A stretch of DNA of 64,000 nucleotides from positions 124,001 to 188,000 of the forward strand of contig NZ_RXFS01000006.1 of NCBI RefSeq assembly GCF_003952185.1, written 5' to 3'. The first letter of the stretch is position 1. Every line of letters begins with the position of its first letter. Below the pieces are notes generated by a model. It ran no database searches. It was not told the origin of the DNA and worked only from the letters and a program-made list of their open reading frames with translations. Shown here in pieces: positions 53,362-61,792 of the stretch. Origin of the DNA: Variovorax sp. 679 (GTDB lineage Bacteria; Pseudomonadota; Gammaproteobacteria; Burkholderiales; Burkholderiaceae_C). Position numbers and translations under genes: made by a program.

Positions 53362-53661
53362 ATGAACGACGACATCTACGATGCTGAGCTTTCGCCCTCA
53401 GAGGGCGCGCGAGTTGCAAAGCTGTCTCAAGCTGAACTGTCGCTTATCGATGCAGCACTTTTTTCGCAAGTCTCCGACGACTGGAGGAAGGTCGCGCGCG
53501 TGGTTGGGATGGCGATGCTGTCGATGCCAGACCGCCTAAGTGAGGTTCCTGACGTTTTCTTCGCAAAGCGGGTCGGCCTGCTTGTCGAATTGGGCCGACT
53601 TGAGTCACAGGGCGACCTTCGGCGAATGCGATTTAGCGAAGTACGGCGTATACCTGCATGA
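53362..53661 (+). CDS. DUF3658 domain protein
   Basis: 99 residues. LSQAELSLIDAALFSQVSDDWRKVARVVG and PDVFFAKRVGLLVELGRLESQGDLRRMRFSEVR match the DUF3658 pattern well. No function is established for this domain. In other genomes it also occurs fused behind DUF1835. Its downstream CGGCCA motif starts 10 bp after the stop. Confidence 0.8.
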   Translation: MNDDIYDAELSPSEGARVAKLSQAELSLIDAALFSQVSDDWRKVARVVGMAMLSMPDRLSEVPDVFFAKRVGLLVELGRLESQGDLRRMRFSEVRRIPA

Positions 53662-53764
53662 CGGCAGATTGCGGCCACAACCAGTCATTTGCCTCTTGCC
53701 AGTTACTTTGAAGCTATCCCTATCTCTGGCTTGCCTGTCAGAGAGGCGTGGAGATTGAACCACC

Positions 53765-54232
53765 ATGTCCCAACTGACACAATCCCCGCTTCGGGCGCGA
53801 CTGGATGCGATTCCTTGGCGCAATTTCCGGACCTGCCTCGGCCCAGCGGACAAGATGGGGGAAGTGCTGGAACGCCTCGCAAGTACCGACTCGGCCGCTG
53901 CACTCGCTGCAAGCCGCGAACTCTGGTGCGATTTGGTTTCGGGTGGTATCGGCCCTCCGCCAGTAGCGGTTCTCGCGCTCCCGTTTGTTCTCGACGTCTT
54001 GCCTCAAGCCGGTGAACAACTGACGACTGAACTCCTTGAGCTTATCTGGCGCTGCGTTCACTTCGACCGACCAGATGAGACGGCAACTTTTCAAGAACTG
54101 CGGCGCATGGTCATCGCGCAGCGCCCGCGACTGTTCGGGTACGCCACCGACCCCAATCAGGAAATAGCGGAGTTGGCGAAGGACATCCTTGCCGATATAG
54201 GTGAGAAGACCGTCAGCAGTAAGCCCGCTTAA
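53765..54232 (+). CDS. Hypothetical helical-repeat protein
   Basis: 155 residues from MSQLTQSPLRARLDAIPWRNF. The body is a series of helices resembling HEAT/ARM repeats (LGPADKMGEVLERLASTDSA, FVLDVLPQAGEQLTTELLELI, DPNQEIAELAKDILADIGE). Similar proteins occur as immunity-like orphans. No catalytic site is visible. Confidence 0.7.
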   Translation: MSQLTQSPLRARLDAIPWRNFRTCLGPADKMGEVLERLASTDSAAALAASRELWCDLVSGGIGPPPVAVLALPFVLDVLPQAGEQLTTELLELIWRCVHFDRPDETATFQELRRMVIAQRPRLFGYATDPNQEIAELAKDILADIGEKTVSSKPA

Positions 54233-54364
54233 GAGGGGGACTGTCTGTTGTAGGCCCACTGACGGCGGCGCGCCTACGGCAGAATGCGGCCAAGACCGGA
54301 CAGCCGAATGCGGCGTCCGAAGCGCGTGCGCACTGACCATTGGTCCAGCCAAAATCCAAGTCCT

Positions 54365-54931
54365 ATGCTTAAGAACTCCCTCGCGCGATGGCTAGTGCAA
54401 TACCGAGCTCATCTTTTCTTAGCCTTGCTTGCGGTCGCGGGAATGGCAGCAAAGTATCGCTCCGAGCTCGAAGTCGTGCCGCTGCAAGCACTATCTCCGC
54501 GTAACGTTTCCTTGCGCTACGTCGGTGACCTCGAAACCGTTGTGAGTCGCAGTGGGATACAGCACGGCAGCACTCGATTTAAGGCAGGCATCGGAATCGG
54601 TGTAGCGAACGACATCGAACGCAACGAGATGCTCAGAAAATTGCAGCCGGTGTTGTACGTACCATTCGCTGGCGTACTGGACATTTCAAGGAGCCAGGCT
54701 CAAGCGGTGGAGCAGGCTGGCCCAGAGCTGCGCATCATGCTTTACCGCGGTGAGATATTCGCCGTGTCGAGCCAGACTGGCGATGTCATTCCCTACGCCG
54801 ACTATGCCGGGAAGGCTCTGCTGTTGCGCGAGCGGTGGTTGTGGGGAACATGGGCAGTGGTAGCTATCGCTATCCTGTATTTCGCGGCGGCAACCTTGCT
54901 CGCTCGGCTCGGTAGCCAAGTTGGCCGCTGA
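54365..54931 (+). CDS. Hypothetical membrane protein
   Basis: 188 residues from MLKNSLARWLVQYRA. One helix near the N terminus (HLFLALLAVAGMAA) and one near the C terminus (LWGTWAVVAIAILYFAAATLLARLG) enclose an extracytoplasmic domain of about 125 residues. No family recognised. The stop is one base from the start of the next CGGCCA motif. Confidence 0.7.
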   Translation: MLKNSLARWLVQYRAHLFLALLAVAGMAAKYRSELEVVPLQALSPRNVSLRYVGDLETVVSRSGIQHGSTRFKAGIGIGVANDIERNEMLRKLQPVLYVPFAGVLDISRSQAQAVEQAGPELRIMLYRGEIFAVSSQTGDVIPYADYAGKALLLRERWLWGTWAVVAIAILYFAAATLLARLGSQVGR

Positions 54932-54959
54932 CGGCCAAAAGCGACCATCGGAATCAATT

Positions 54960-55401
54960 ATGCGCACCACGAATCGACGCTTTTCTATCGCGTGCACTGT
55001 CCTTCTAGCTGCTGCCGCTCTAACAGGATCAGAATTTGCAATGGCCGAAGCACAACGGCGAATTCCGCGTAGCCAACTTGATGCAATGTTCTCGCAGATG
55101 CGTGCCAAGGCGCCCTGGAATGTCGATGGCCCACTGCTTTGTGGGTTACTTCTTCCTCGATAGTTCTCGGGTAAAGCTTGAACTGGCCGCCTCCGAGCTC
55201 GCAAGTAAAGGCTATCGCGTGGTCGGTATCGAGCCTGCGGGTGCTGGACGTTACCGACTACACGTTGAGCGAATCGAGGTCCACTCGCCGGAATCGCTGG
55301 ACTCTCGGAATCAGGAACTCTACGCACTCGCGGACCGGCTGGACATCGCCTCCTACGACGGCATGGACGTTGGCCCCGTGGGGCCGCTGACCAAGAAATA
55401 A
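54960..55401 (+). pseudogene. Secreted RraB-domain protein, single-base frameshift
   Basis: A signal peptide (MRTTNRRFSIACTVLLAAAALTG...) leads to LDAMFSQMRAKAPWNVDGPLL. The frame then shifts and stops at 55163. Removing the T at 55142 gives LLWGYFFLDSSRVKLELAASEL and an open frame through SKGYRVVGIEPAGAGRYRLHV, NQELYALADRLDIASYDGMDVGPVG to 55401. This second part is the RraB (RNase E inhibitor) fold. About 146 residues when intact. Either a recent mutation or a sequencing error. Confidence 0.78.
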
Positions 55402-55561
55402 CACCCTAGTCACGTCTGCCCGTGGGCCGATCCACGAGGACGGCACAAGCGGCTACAGTCGGCCAGGACCGGTCACTCGTCGCACTGACGAAAATTCAGC
55501 TAACACCGGTCGTTCAGCACATCAAAAGGATCGGCCACGAGACGACTCTAAACTTACACGC

Positions 55562-55957
55562 ATGAAGCTAACCTTCTTGTGGATCGATGCCCCTGGGGGC
55601 GGACGCTGTCCAGTTTGCATGACGGATCTAGCAAACTCCGAGAAAGAAGATTTGGTCGCTCGCGTACTCGACGACGACGGAGGCTTAGGGGTCGAGATGG
55701 CGATCCAATGGATCGAAGAAGGAAAGCGACTCGCTAACGAGGCACTGGCCGGGGCATCTGGCCCCTTGTATTGGGCCCGCGAGTACTTTGGAGTAGAGAT
55801 TCTTGGCCACCAGACTATCGCGTCTGATCATCACGATCTCGTCAACAGAGTTTTCTTGCCGACTGAGGCGTTCGCCTTGGCGCTGCAGCGTTGGCAGGAG
55901 TTTCTTATCGCCGGGCCTTCAGCCGAATCTCATACGGTTGAGATCAATGTTTGCTGA
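55562..55957 (+). CDS. Hypothetical protein
   Basis: 131 residues from MKLTFLWIDAPGGG. A Cys pair in GGRCPVCMTDL could bind metal. The rest is alpha-helical (LGVEMAIQWIEEGKRLANEALAG, PTEAFALALQRWQEFLIAG). No family recognised. The wide upstream spacer (55402-55561) holds one CGGCCA motif and a partial second. Confidence 0.65.
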   Translation: MKLTFLWIDAPGGGRCPVCMTDLANSEKEDLVARVLDDDGGLGVEMAIQWIEEGKRLANEALAGASGPLYWAREYFGVEILGHQTIASDHHDLVNRVFLPTEAFALALQRWQEFLIAGPSAESHTVEINVC

Positions 55958-56085
55958 GGCGCATTCAGTTCGCGGCCACAACCCCATCAGTCGCGCTGTC
56001 GGGCAAGGTTCGGCCAAGAGCGGAAGTACGCATGCGGGGCGGATTTGCTACAAGCCGGTCATCCCAAAACACTAAAGGATGGAAT

Positions 56086-56430
56086 ATGCCGTCAGTCCTG
56101 ATTCGTCTTGATCCAGGCCGCATGGAGAACCCAGATACCGATCTTCGATACGTCGTACCTGATCGCTTGACCGAGATTTCGAGCGGAATTCTGACCGACA
56201 GCGGCTACGACTATGAAGAGGGTACTGATGCAATGCTCATCTACCTGTCCACAGATAACCTGGATGCCGCACTCCCCTTCGTGATCGAGCTCCTAGAGAA
56301 TGAAATGATCTATGAGAACCGGTTGGCCGATTCAGCCAGAGTGGGAACTTCACTGCTTGATGAGACGGAGCGCCCTGCCGATTTCGCGGTCGTCTACCCA
56401 AGTGCTGAAGCCGGCGCACGTATGGGTTGA
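56086..56430 (+). CDS. Hypothetical protein (possible immunity-like)
   Basis: 114 residues with AAAGGATGG just before the ATG. The pattern MPSVLIRLDPGRMENPDTDLRYVVPDRL, then LIYLSTDNLDAALPFVIELLENEMI suggests a small alpha/beta fold. Similar short acidic proteins are often found with contact-dependent toxins, but no toxin gene is in the window. Confidence 0.72.
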   Translation: MPSVLIRLDPGRMENPDTDLRYVVPDRLTEISSGILTDSGYDYEEGTDAMLIYLSTDNLDAALPFVIELLENEMIYENRLADSARVGTSLLDETERPADFAVVYPSAEAGARMG

Positions 56431-56484
56431 GCCCGCAGTCGGCCAGAACCTGTCATTCACAATTGGGGAGTGACCTGCCCAAGC

Positions 56485-56862
56485 CTATTCGCAGCCTTCG
56501 CTGGGGGAAATCGTTGCGATCTCGTGGTCGGCCGTGGTCACATCACGGGTGGGCACGGCTTGCTCGCGAAGCGTCACGCATGTTCCGATAAGCAGTTGCC
56601 CCTCAGCCACCTTCTTTACCTCGGTGCCGTCAAGCAGTCGCACCGTGTACAAGCGCCAAGGTGTAGCTATCGGTGTAGACGATGGTAGTGGGATCACGAA
56701 TGCGACCGCCACATCGACTCGATGACGTTGGAGTGTTGCCTCATTCAAGGCGACAACCTCAAGAACACGACCTTTGCCAATCAACTTTGGGGGCACTGCC
56801 GTAGCACAACCTGATACCAGGGCGGCCAACGGAACAACGGTAGCGAGTGTCTTCAAGTGCAT
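56485..56862 (-). CDS. Small lipoprotein
   Basis: 125 residues. Lipobox ALVSGC (Cys19). The mature domain is a beta-rich stretch (KGRVLEVVALNEATLQRHRVDVAVAF, YTVRLLDGTEVKKVAEGQLLIG) resembling glycine-zipper-free Slp/YajG-like lipoproteins. No named family is certain. Opposite in direction to the array genes on its left. Confidence 0.68.
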   Translation of the reverse strand: MHLKTLATVVPLAALVSGCATAVPPKLIGKGRVLEVVALNEATLQRHRVDVAVAFVIPLPSSTPIATPWRLYTVRLLDGTEVKKVAEGQLLIGTCVTLREQAVPTRDVTTADHEIATISPSEGCE

Positions 56863-56911
56863 GCTTGATTCCGAAGGGGTTCAATTCGGAAATAGATACC
56901 AGTGACTGCGT

Positions 56912-57388
56912 TCAATCCAGCCCTTGGGTTTGTTTCAGCTCTATGAGGGCGATATTTGGAGGAATGCTGTCAAGAGAACTAGCAAATTTGTGGTTGAAGG
57001 CGAGTGACCCGTATATATGCTCAGCACTTTTATGTTCGATGGTGTATCTGTAGAAAAGTGTCTTCCCAGGTTCAACACTGAAGTTAATTGCTGCTGGCCC
57101 GAAGCCTTTAACCTCCAGCGTGTGATCACCAGGTGCAAGGTCGCGCCTGAGGTACCCGCCGTTCTTCAGCACCGCAACCTGGACGCCATCGACAAGCACC
57201 GGCTGCCTTGATGCGCCAGCCGCAAACGCGGTCATCCGATAAACATAGATCGCGCCCTGGTTTGGATTCGGAGCCGAAGGTTCGGTGAACGCCGGTCCGT
57301 AGGCTCCACAAGCACCAAGCATCAGAGGCAAGGCTACGACCACTGCAAGGCGACCCAAGAGGGTGCGCGAGTCGGGTCGCTTGAGCAT
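56912..57388 (-). CDS. DUF2846 lipoprotein
   Basis: 158 residues from MLKRPDSRTLLGRLAV, chosen because GATGGGAAAA precedes it; ATGs at 57397 and 57403 are alternatives. Lipobox LMLGAC (Cys27). The mature DUF2846-type fold shows GAIYVYRMTAFAAGASRQPVLVDG, GYLRRDLAPGDHTLEV and FYRYTIEHK. Function unknown; probably an envelope protein. It lies 49 bp upstream of the previous lipoprotein gene. Confidence 0.75.
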   Translation of the reverse strand: MLKRPDSRTLLGRLAVVVALPLMLGACGAYGPAFTEPSAPNPNQGAIYVYRMTAFAAGASRQPVLVDGVQVAVLKNGGYLRRDLAPGDHTLEVKGFGPAAINFSVEPGKTLFYRYTIEHKSAEHIYGSLAFNHKFASSLDSIPPNIALIELKQTQGLD

Positions 57389-57590
57389 TTTTCCCATCTT
57401 CATTTTTTTAGTTGAGACATTATTGTTAGCAGGAAGTCTGACGGTGTGAAAGTTACCTGCAGTTCTGATCAAATTCTGCGCTCCACCCGTCCACGAGGCG
57501 CAGCAATGTTATCCGACCTCCAACGCGCATGCCCAACCTGCTTGGTGACGGCGAACCGCTACGCTGCTGGTTTGGAGGACGACCTAGCAT

Positions 57591-57791
57591 ATGCTCATTC
57601 GGGATTTCAACGGACCAGACCGAGCGTGGCAAGTGACTGCTATTGAGCGCGAGCTACTTCTGCTTCGGGCTCGAAGCGGAAGTAGCATCTTCTTCAAAGC
57701 TGCCGTTGAATTCAACTTAGGTAGCGACAGCCAAGAACACCCAGCATCGCTGAGAACTGACAACCTCACCGCCTCTCAAGGCTATTCATAG
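57591..57791 (+). CDS. Doubtful small open frame
   Basis: 66 residues (MLIRDFNGPDRAWQVTAIER...). It has no convincing Shine-Dalgarno sequence, no recognised domain and weak codon bias, but fills an otherwise empty stretch before the next gene. It may be a gene remnant. Confidence 0.25.
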   Translation: MLIRDFNGPDRAWQVTAIERELLLLRARSGSSIFFKAAVEFNLGSDSQEHPASLRTDNLTASQGYS

Positions 57792-57799
57792 ACAAGCCC

Positions 57800-58204
57800 A
57801 TGGGCGCCCCCATCTGGATCAACAACAAAATGGACCTTTGGATCAGCAATGGGATGAAGGATGCCTTTTGCATAGTGCTGACAACCGTGGCGACTCTTGA
57901 AGGCCACGATGTCATGGCCGTCTATACAGATGCACCGGGCGTGGCAGGCACCTACGGAGTCTCCGGTTTAGGCATCGATCTTGATGAGTTCAATGCCTAC
58001 CTCGGTGGGACGGAGGGTGTACGACGCCACCTTGATATCTGTCGTGCACGATTGCCAGAGGTCGCCGAGTCCTGCGGCCTGACACCTACCGGCGCTAGGC
58101 ATATGTTGAATTTGTTCGCGTGGGCAGCGTACATCATGGATGGACACCCGCTCCCCAAGAGCTGTAACTACTACCTAGACTGGCCGCCCGGCATTGGGGT
58201 CTGA
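57800..58204 (+). CDS. Hypothetical protein
   Basis: 134 residues from MGAPIWINNKMDLWISNG. KDAFCIVLTTVATLEGHDVMAVYTDAPG and GTEGVRRHLDICRARLPEVAESCGLT suggest an alpha/beta fold. No family recognised. The last gene of the island. The following 280 bp carry a degenerate CGGCCA motif (58329-58353) and the right-hand repeat. Confidence 0.6.
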   Translation: MGAPIWINNKMDLWISNGMKDAFCIVLTTVATLEGHDVMAVYTDAPGVAGTYGVSGLGIDLDEFNAYLGGTEGVRRHLDICRARLPEVAESCGLTPTGARHMLNLFAWAAYIMDGHPLPKSCNYYLDWPPGIGV

Positions 58205-58376
58205 CGCTACAACACCGCTCGCAGCCGTCGATTGTGGTGAATGAGCCAGATCTAGCAGGCAGCCGCTTCTGGTCGATTGTGCCCCTTGCGTAGGTCAAAC
58301 ATGCTCGTGAAAGCTGATGGCTATCCGCAGCAGCGGCCAAATTACCAGCGTCACAGCTGCGTTCATTGGGCCTAGG

Positions 58377-58480
58377 CTACCGGGTGCTCCCGGCAGCGAA
58401 ATAAGTAGGGCGCCAGCAGGCCGGGGGACATTCGCGCAAGGGGAATGCCCGCTGGCCTATGCACACGCCCTGAACAACGA
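58377..58480 (-). repeat. Repeat element, right copy (inverted relative to 51497-51590)
   Basis: Read on the minus strand it shares TTGTTCAGGGCG, CTTGCGCGAATGTCC, CCC.TACTT..TTCGCTGC and a CCGGGAGCACCCGG hairpin with the left element. The order is the same, but outer arms are diverged. It abuts the 3-prime end of the sugar isomerase gene and marks the return to strongly GC-biased sequence. Confidence 0.65.
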
Positions 58481-58486
58481 GCAGCG

Positions 58487-59365
58487 CTAGACCGCCTGCT
58501 TGTGCCGCTCGATGCAGACGTCCAGAGTTTCGCTTCCAGGCCGCTGCCACCAGTCGAGATTCGAAAAGATCTCCACTTCGCTGAAACCAGCGAAGCCCGC
58601 GTCCTCGACCCACCCGCGGATCTTCTTCAACTCGACCACGCCATCCCCCATCATCCCGCGGTCACTCAGCAGATCACGCGTAGGCGTGAGCCAGTCGCAG
58701 ACGTGGTACGCCAGCAGGCGCTCGCGGCCGGCGCGGGCGATCTGCTGCTGCAGCTTCGGGTCCCACCACACGTGGTAGATGTCCAGGGCCACACCGAGCA
58801 TGCCGCTCCTGCCCGCGTCGAGTTCGTCGCACAGGTCGAGCGCATGTTCGAGCGTGTTGATGCAGGCACGGTCCGCCGCCTGCATCGGGTGCAGGGGCTC
58901 GATGGCCAGCGGCATGCCGACTTCGCGGGCGTATTCGAGCGATGCGGCGATGCCGTCGCGTACCTCGCTGCGTGCGCGGCCGATGTCCTTGTAGGCGACC
59001 TTGCCTTCGAGCGCGCCGGGCAGGGCGCCGACGACCAGTACGAGGCAGGGCGCGTCCAGCGTCTTCGCCTCGTCGATGGCGCGGCGGTTGTCGTCGAGCG
59101 CGGCCTTCAGGCCGGCCGCATCGGGCGCGGGGAAGAAGCCGCCGCGGCAATAGCCTGAGAGGCCGATGCCGTGCGCCTTCAGCTGCTTAGCAATCTTGTC
59201 GAGGCCGACGGCCGCCACCTGGTCGCGCCATGGGCTGATCGCACGGATGCCGCGTTCGGCGCACTGGTCGATGATGCGGTCCAGCGGCACCTCGGCGCCC
59301 GACTGCTTGCGCACCGTCGCGGTGTTGATCGACAGCCAGTCGTGGTTCTGCGAGAAATCGCGCAT
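58487..59365 (-). CDS. Sugar phosphate isomerase/epimerase (AP endonuclease family 2 TIM barrel)
   Basis: 292 residues. TIM-barrel xylose isomerase-like protein with metal-binding residues in LAIEPLHPM, GVALDIYHVWWDP, AYHVCDW and SEVEIFS. Probably isomerises or dehydrates a sugar or polyol intermediate. It ends the operon that starts with the ABC ATPase, and the gap to the DUF993 gene is 8 bp. Confidence 0.85.
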   Translation of the reverse strand: MRDFSQNHDWLSINTATVRKQSGAEVPLDRIIDQCAERGIRAISPWRDQVAAVGLDKIAKQLKAHGIGLSGYCRGGFFPAPDAAGLKAALDDNRRAIDEAKTLDAPCLVLVVGALPGALEGKVAYKDIGRARSEVRDGIAASLEYAREVGMPLAIEPLHPMQAADRACINTLEHALDLCDELDAGRSGMLGVALDIYHVWWDPKLQQQIARAGRERLLAYHVCDWLTPTRDLLSDRGMMGDGVVELKKIRGWVEDAGFAGFSEVEIFSNLDWWQRPGSETLDVCIERHKQAV

Positions 59366-59373
59366 GCTGGTCT

Positions 59374-60561
59374 TCAGCCTTCCACGCCGTGCAGGGCCAG
59401 CAGGGTCTTCATGCGTCGCACCGCCGGCTCGGGCTGCTCCAGCAGGTTGGCGGCATCGGCCAGCCGGAACAGCTCCGCGAAGTGCTGCAGCGAGCGCGTG
59501 CTCTGCTGGCCGCCGACCATCGTGAAGTGCTTCTGGTGGCCGTTGAGCCAGGCCATGAACACCACGCCGGTCTTGTAGAAGCGCGTGGGCGCGGCAAAGA
59601 TGTGGCGCGACAGCGGCACCGTGGGGCCGAGGATGTCGTGGAACTTCTTTTCGTTACCCTGCGCCAGTGCGCTCAGGGCTGCGCTGGCCGCCGGCGCGAT
59701 GGCGTCGAAGATTCCCAGCAGCGCATCGCTCTTGCCGTGCGTGGGTTCGTTGCCGAAGCCGTCGCCGGCGATCAGCTCCGCGTAGTTGAAGTCATCGCCC
59801 GTGTACATGCGCACGCCAGGCGGCAGGCGCCGGCGCATCGCGATCTCCTTGTCCTTGTCGAGCAGCGAGATCTTGATGCCGTCGACCTTGTCCGGATGCG
59901 CGGCGATGATGCCCAGCGCCGTGTCCATGGCTGCGTCGACATTCTTCGTGCCCCAGTAGCCCGCCAGCGCCGGGTCGAACATGTCGCCGAGCCAGTGCAG
60001 CACCACCGGCTGCTTCGCCTGGCTCAGGATGCGGTCGTACACGCGCTCGTAGTCGGCCGGGCTCTTCGCCACGCGGGCCAGCGCGCGGCTGGCCATCACG
60101 ATCAGCTTGCCGCCCAGCGCCTCGATGGCGGCCATCTGCTCCTCGTAGCCGCGGATCACGTCGTCGACGCTCTTCACGCTGTCGATGTCCAGGTGGTCGG
60201 TGCCGCAACCCGAGGCGACCAGCGCGCCGGGCACGTCCTTTGCGGCGTCGAGCGAGCGGCGGATCAGCTCCAGCGAGGTCGGCCAGTCCAGGCCCATGCC
60301 GCGCTGCGCGGTGTCCATGGCCTCGGCCACGCCCAGGCCCAGCGAGAACAGGTGGCGGCGGTAGGCGATGGTGGTGTCCCAGTCGACCGCGCATTGCAGC
60401 CAAGGGTCGATGGCCGCAAGCGGGTCGGCCACCACGTGCGCGGCCGAGTAGGCGATGCGGTTGAACTTCACGCCCGCGTCGGGCCTGGCCGGCGCGGTGC
60501 CGCGCAGCGCGTAGGGCGCCAGCGCGCCGCCGGCGGTGGGGAGGGCAAGAGAAAGCGCCAT
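59374..60561 (-). CDS. DUF993 (dihydrodipicolinate synthase-like TIM barrel)
   Basis: 395 residues. FNRIAYSAAHVVADPLAAIDPWLQ is the DUF993 opening. A DapA-like barrel follows with GTDHLD, PVVLHWLGDMFDPALAGYWG, and the lysine in VDGIKISLLD at the position of the Schiff-base lysine in the aldolase class. It probably performs an aldol cleavage in the same pathway as its neighbours. The 7-bp gap to the dehydrogenase gene suggests one transcript. Confidence 0.85.
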   Translation of the reverse strand: MALSLALPTAGGALAPYALRGTAPARPDAGVKFNRIAYSAAHVVADPLAAIDPWLQCAVDWDTTIAYRRHLFSLGLGVAEAMDTAQRGMGLDWPTSLELIRRSLDAAKDVPGALVASGCGTDHLDIDSVKSVDDVIRGYEEQMAAIEALGGKLIVMASRALARVAKSPADYERVYDRILSQAKQPVVLHWLGDMFDPALAGYWGTKNVDAAMDTALGIIAAHPDKVDGIKISLLDKDKEIAMRRRLPPGVRMYTGDDFNYAELIAGDGFGNEPTHGKSDALLGIFDAIAPAASAALSALAQGNEKKFHDILGPTVPLSRHIFAAPTRFYKTGVVFMAWLNGHQKHFTMVGGQQSTRSLQHFAELFRLADAANLLEQPEPAVRRMKTLLALHGVEG

Positions 60562-60568
60562 GGCTGCC

Positions 60569-61744
60569 TCAGACCTTCAGCACCGGCACGTCGACCCAGC
60601 GGCGGTCTTTCCACGATTCGAGCGCGGCCTCGACCAGTTGCACGCCCTTGGCGCCTTCGGGCAGCGTCCACTTGTAGGGCGCGTCTTCCACCACGTGGCG
60701 GATGAAGTGCTCCCACTGGATCTTGAAGCCGTTGTCGTAGACCTGCGAGTCCGGAATCTCCTGCCACTGGTCGAAGAAGTTCATGGTCTGCTTCTCGTCG
60801 GGGTTCCACACCGGGCGCGGCGTGGCCACGCGCGACTGGGCGCGGCAGCTCGAGAGGCCCGCCACGGCGGAGCCGTCGGTGCCGTCGACGTGGAAGGTCA
60901 CCAGGTCGTCGCGGCGCACGCGCGTGACCCAGCTCATGTTGATCTGCGCGATGACGGGCTCGCCGTTGTGGCCGGTGAGCTCGCAGGTGGCGTAGGCCGC
61001 GTCGTCGGCGGTGGCCTCGTAGGGCTTGCCGGCTTCGTCCCAGCGCTTCGGGATGTGGGTGGTGCCCAGGCAGCTCACCGACTTCACTTCGCCGAACAGG
61101 TTGTCGAGCACGTAGCGCCAGTGGCACATCATGTCCAGGATCATCCCGCCGCCGTCTTCCTTGCGGTAGTTCCAGCTCGGGCGCTGGATGGGCTGCAGGT
61201 CGCCCTCGAACACCCAGTAGCCGAACTCCAGGCGCACGCTGAGCATGCGGCCGAAGAAGCCGGCGCGGCGCAGCATGTCGAGCTTGCGCAGGCCGGGCAG
61301 GAAGAGCTTGTCCTGCACGGCGCCGTGCTTCAGGCCCTTGGTCTTCGAGGCTTCCTCGGCCAGGCGGGCAATCTCGACGGCCTCGTTGAGGTTGGTGGCG
61401 ATGGGCTTCTCGCAGTAGACGTGCTTGCCGGCGCGGATGGCCTTGGCCAGCAGTGCGGGGCGCATCTGCGTGGTGCCGGCGTCGAAGAAGATGGTGTCGT
61501 CCTTGTTCTCCAGCGCCTTGTCGAGGTCGGTGCCCCAGCGCGGAATGTTGTGGGCCTTGGCGAGCGCTTCCATCTTCTCGGCGTTGCGGCCGATGAGGAT
61601 CGGGTCGGGCATGACCTTGTCGCCGTTCGACAGCGCGACGCCGCCCTGGGCGCGGATTGCGCAGATCGAGCGGATCAGGTGCTGGTTCATGCCCATGCGC
61701 CCGGTGACGCCGTGCATGATGATTCCTAGACGTTGGGTGGCCAT
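60569..61744 (-). CDS. Gfo/Idh/MocA family oxidoreductase
   Basis: 391 residues. The dinucleotide-binding part is [16 protein letters not shown], an unusual loop that resembles dihydrodipicolinate reductase more than GxGxxG. The EKP motif is intact in [11 protein letters not shown]. The substrate-binding domain includes [18 protein letters not shown] with the conserved Asp and His. It oxidises a sugar or polyol with NAD(P). Confidence 0.88.
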   Translation of the reverse strand: MATQRLGIIMHGVTGRMGMNQHLIRSICAIRAQGGVALSNGDKVMPDPILIGRNAEKMEALAKAHNIPRWGTDLDKALENKDDTIFFDAGTTQMRPALLAKAIRAGKHVYCEKPIATNLNEAVEIARLAEEASKTKGLKHGAVQDKLFLPGLRKLDMLRRAGFFGRMLSVRLEFGYWVFEGDLQPIQRPSWNYRKEDGGGMILDMMCHWRYVLDNLFGEVKSVSCLGTTHIPKRWDEAGKPYEATADDAAYATCELTGHNGEPVIAQINMSWVTRVRRDDLVTFHVDGTDGSAVAGLSSCRAQSRVATPRPVWNPDEKQTMNFFDQWQEIPDSQVYDNGFKIQWEHFIRHVVEDAPYKWTLPEGAKGVQLVEAALESWKDRRWVDVPVLKV

Positions 61745-61792
61745 CGTTTTCTTCCTTGGGTGCGAGAGATTGGTGCGGGCTGGACGCGCGCT

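Larger units (their letters stand above)
52988..56458 (+). repeat. Dispersed same-orientation intergenic motif, nine copies (core CGGCCA)
   Basis: Copies begin at about 52988, 53273, 53669, 54284, 54930, 55457, 55969, 56008 and 56437. CGGCCA is invariant; the consensus continues RAACCGGTCATTC (example CGGCCAGAACCTGTCATTCA at 56440-56459). Every copy lies in a spacer between plus-strand island genes, usually within 1-80 bp after a stop codon and 28-105 bp before the next start. A degenerate tenth copy is at 58329-58353. None was noticed outside the island. Confidence 0.8.

Noticed and set aside
52988..56458. Integron cassette array with attC sites
   Set aside because: The repeated motif lacks the inverse core GTTRRRY / RYYYAAC pair and imperfect palindrome of attC, and no integron integrase is in the window.
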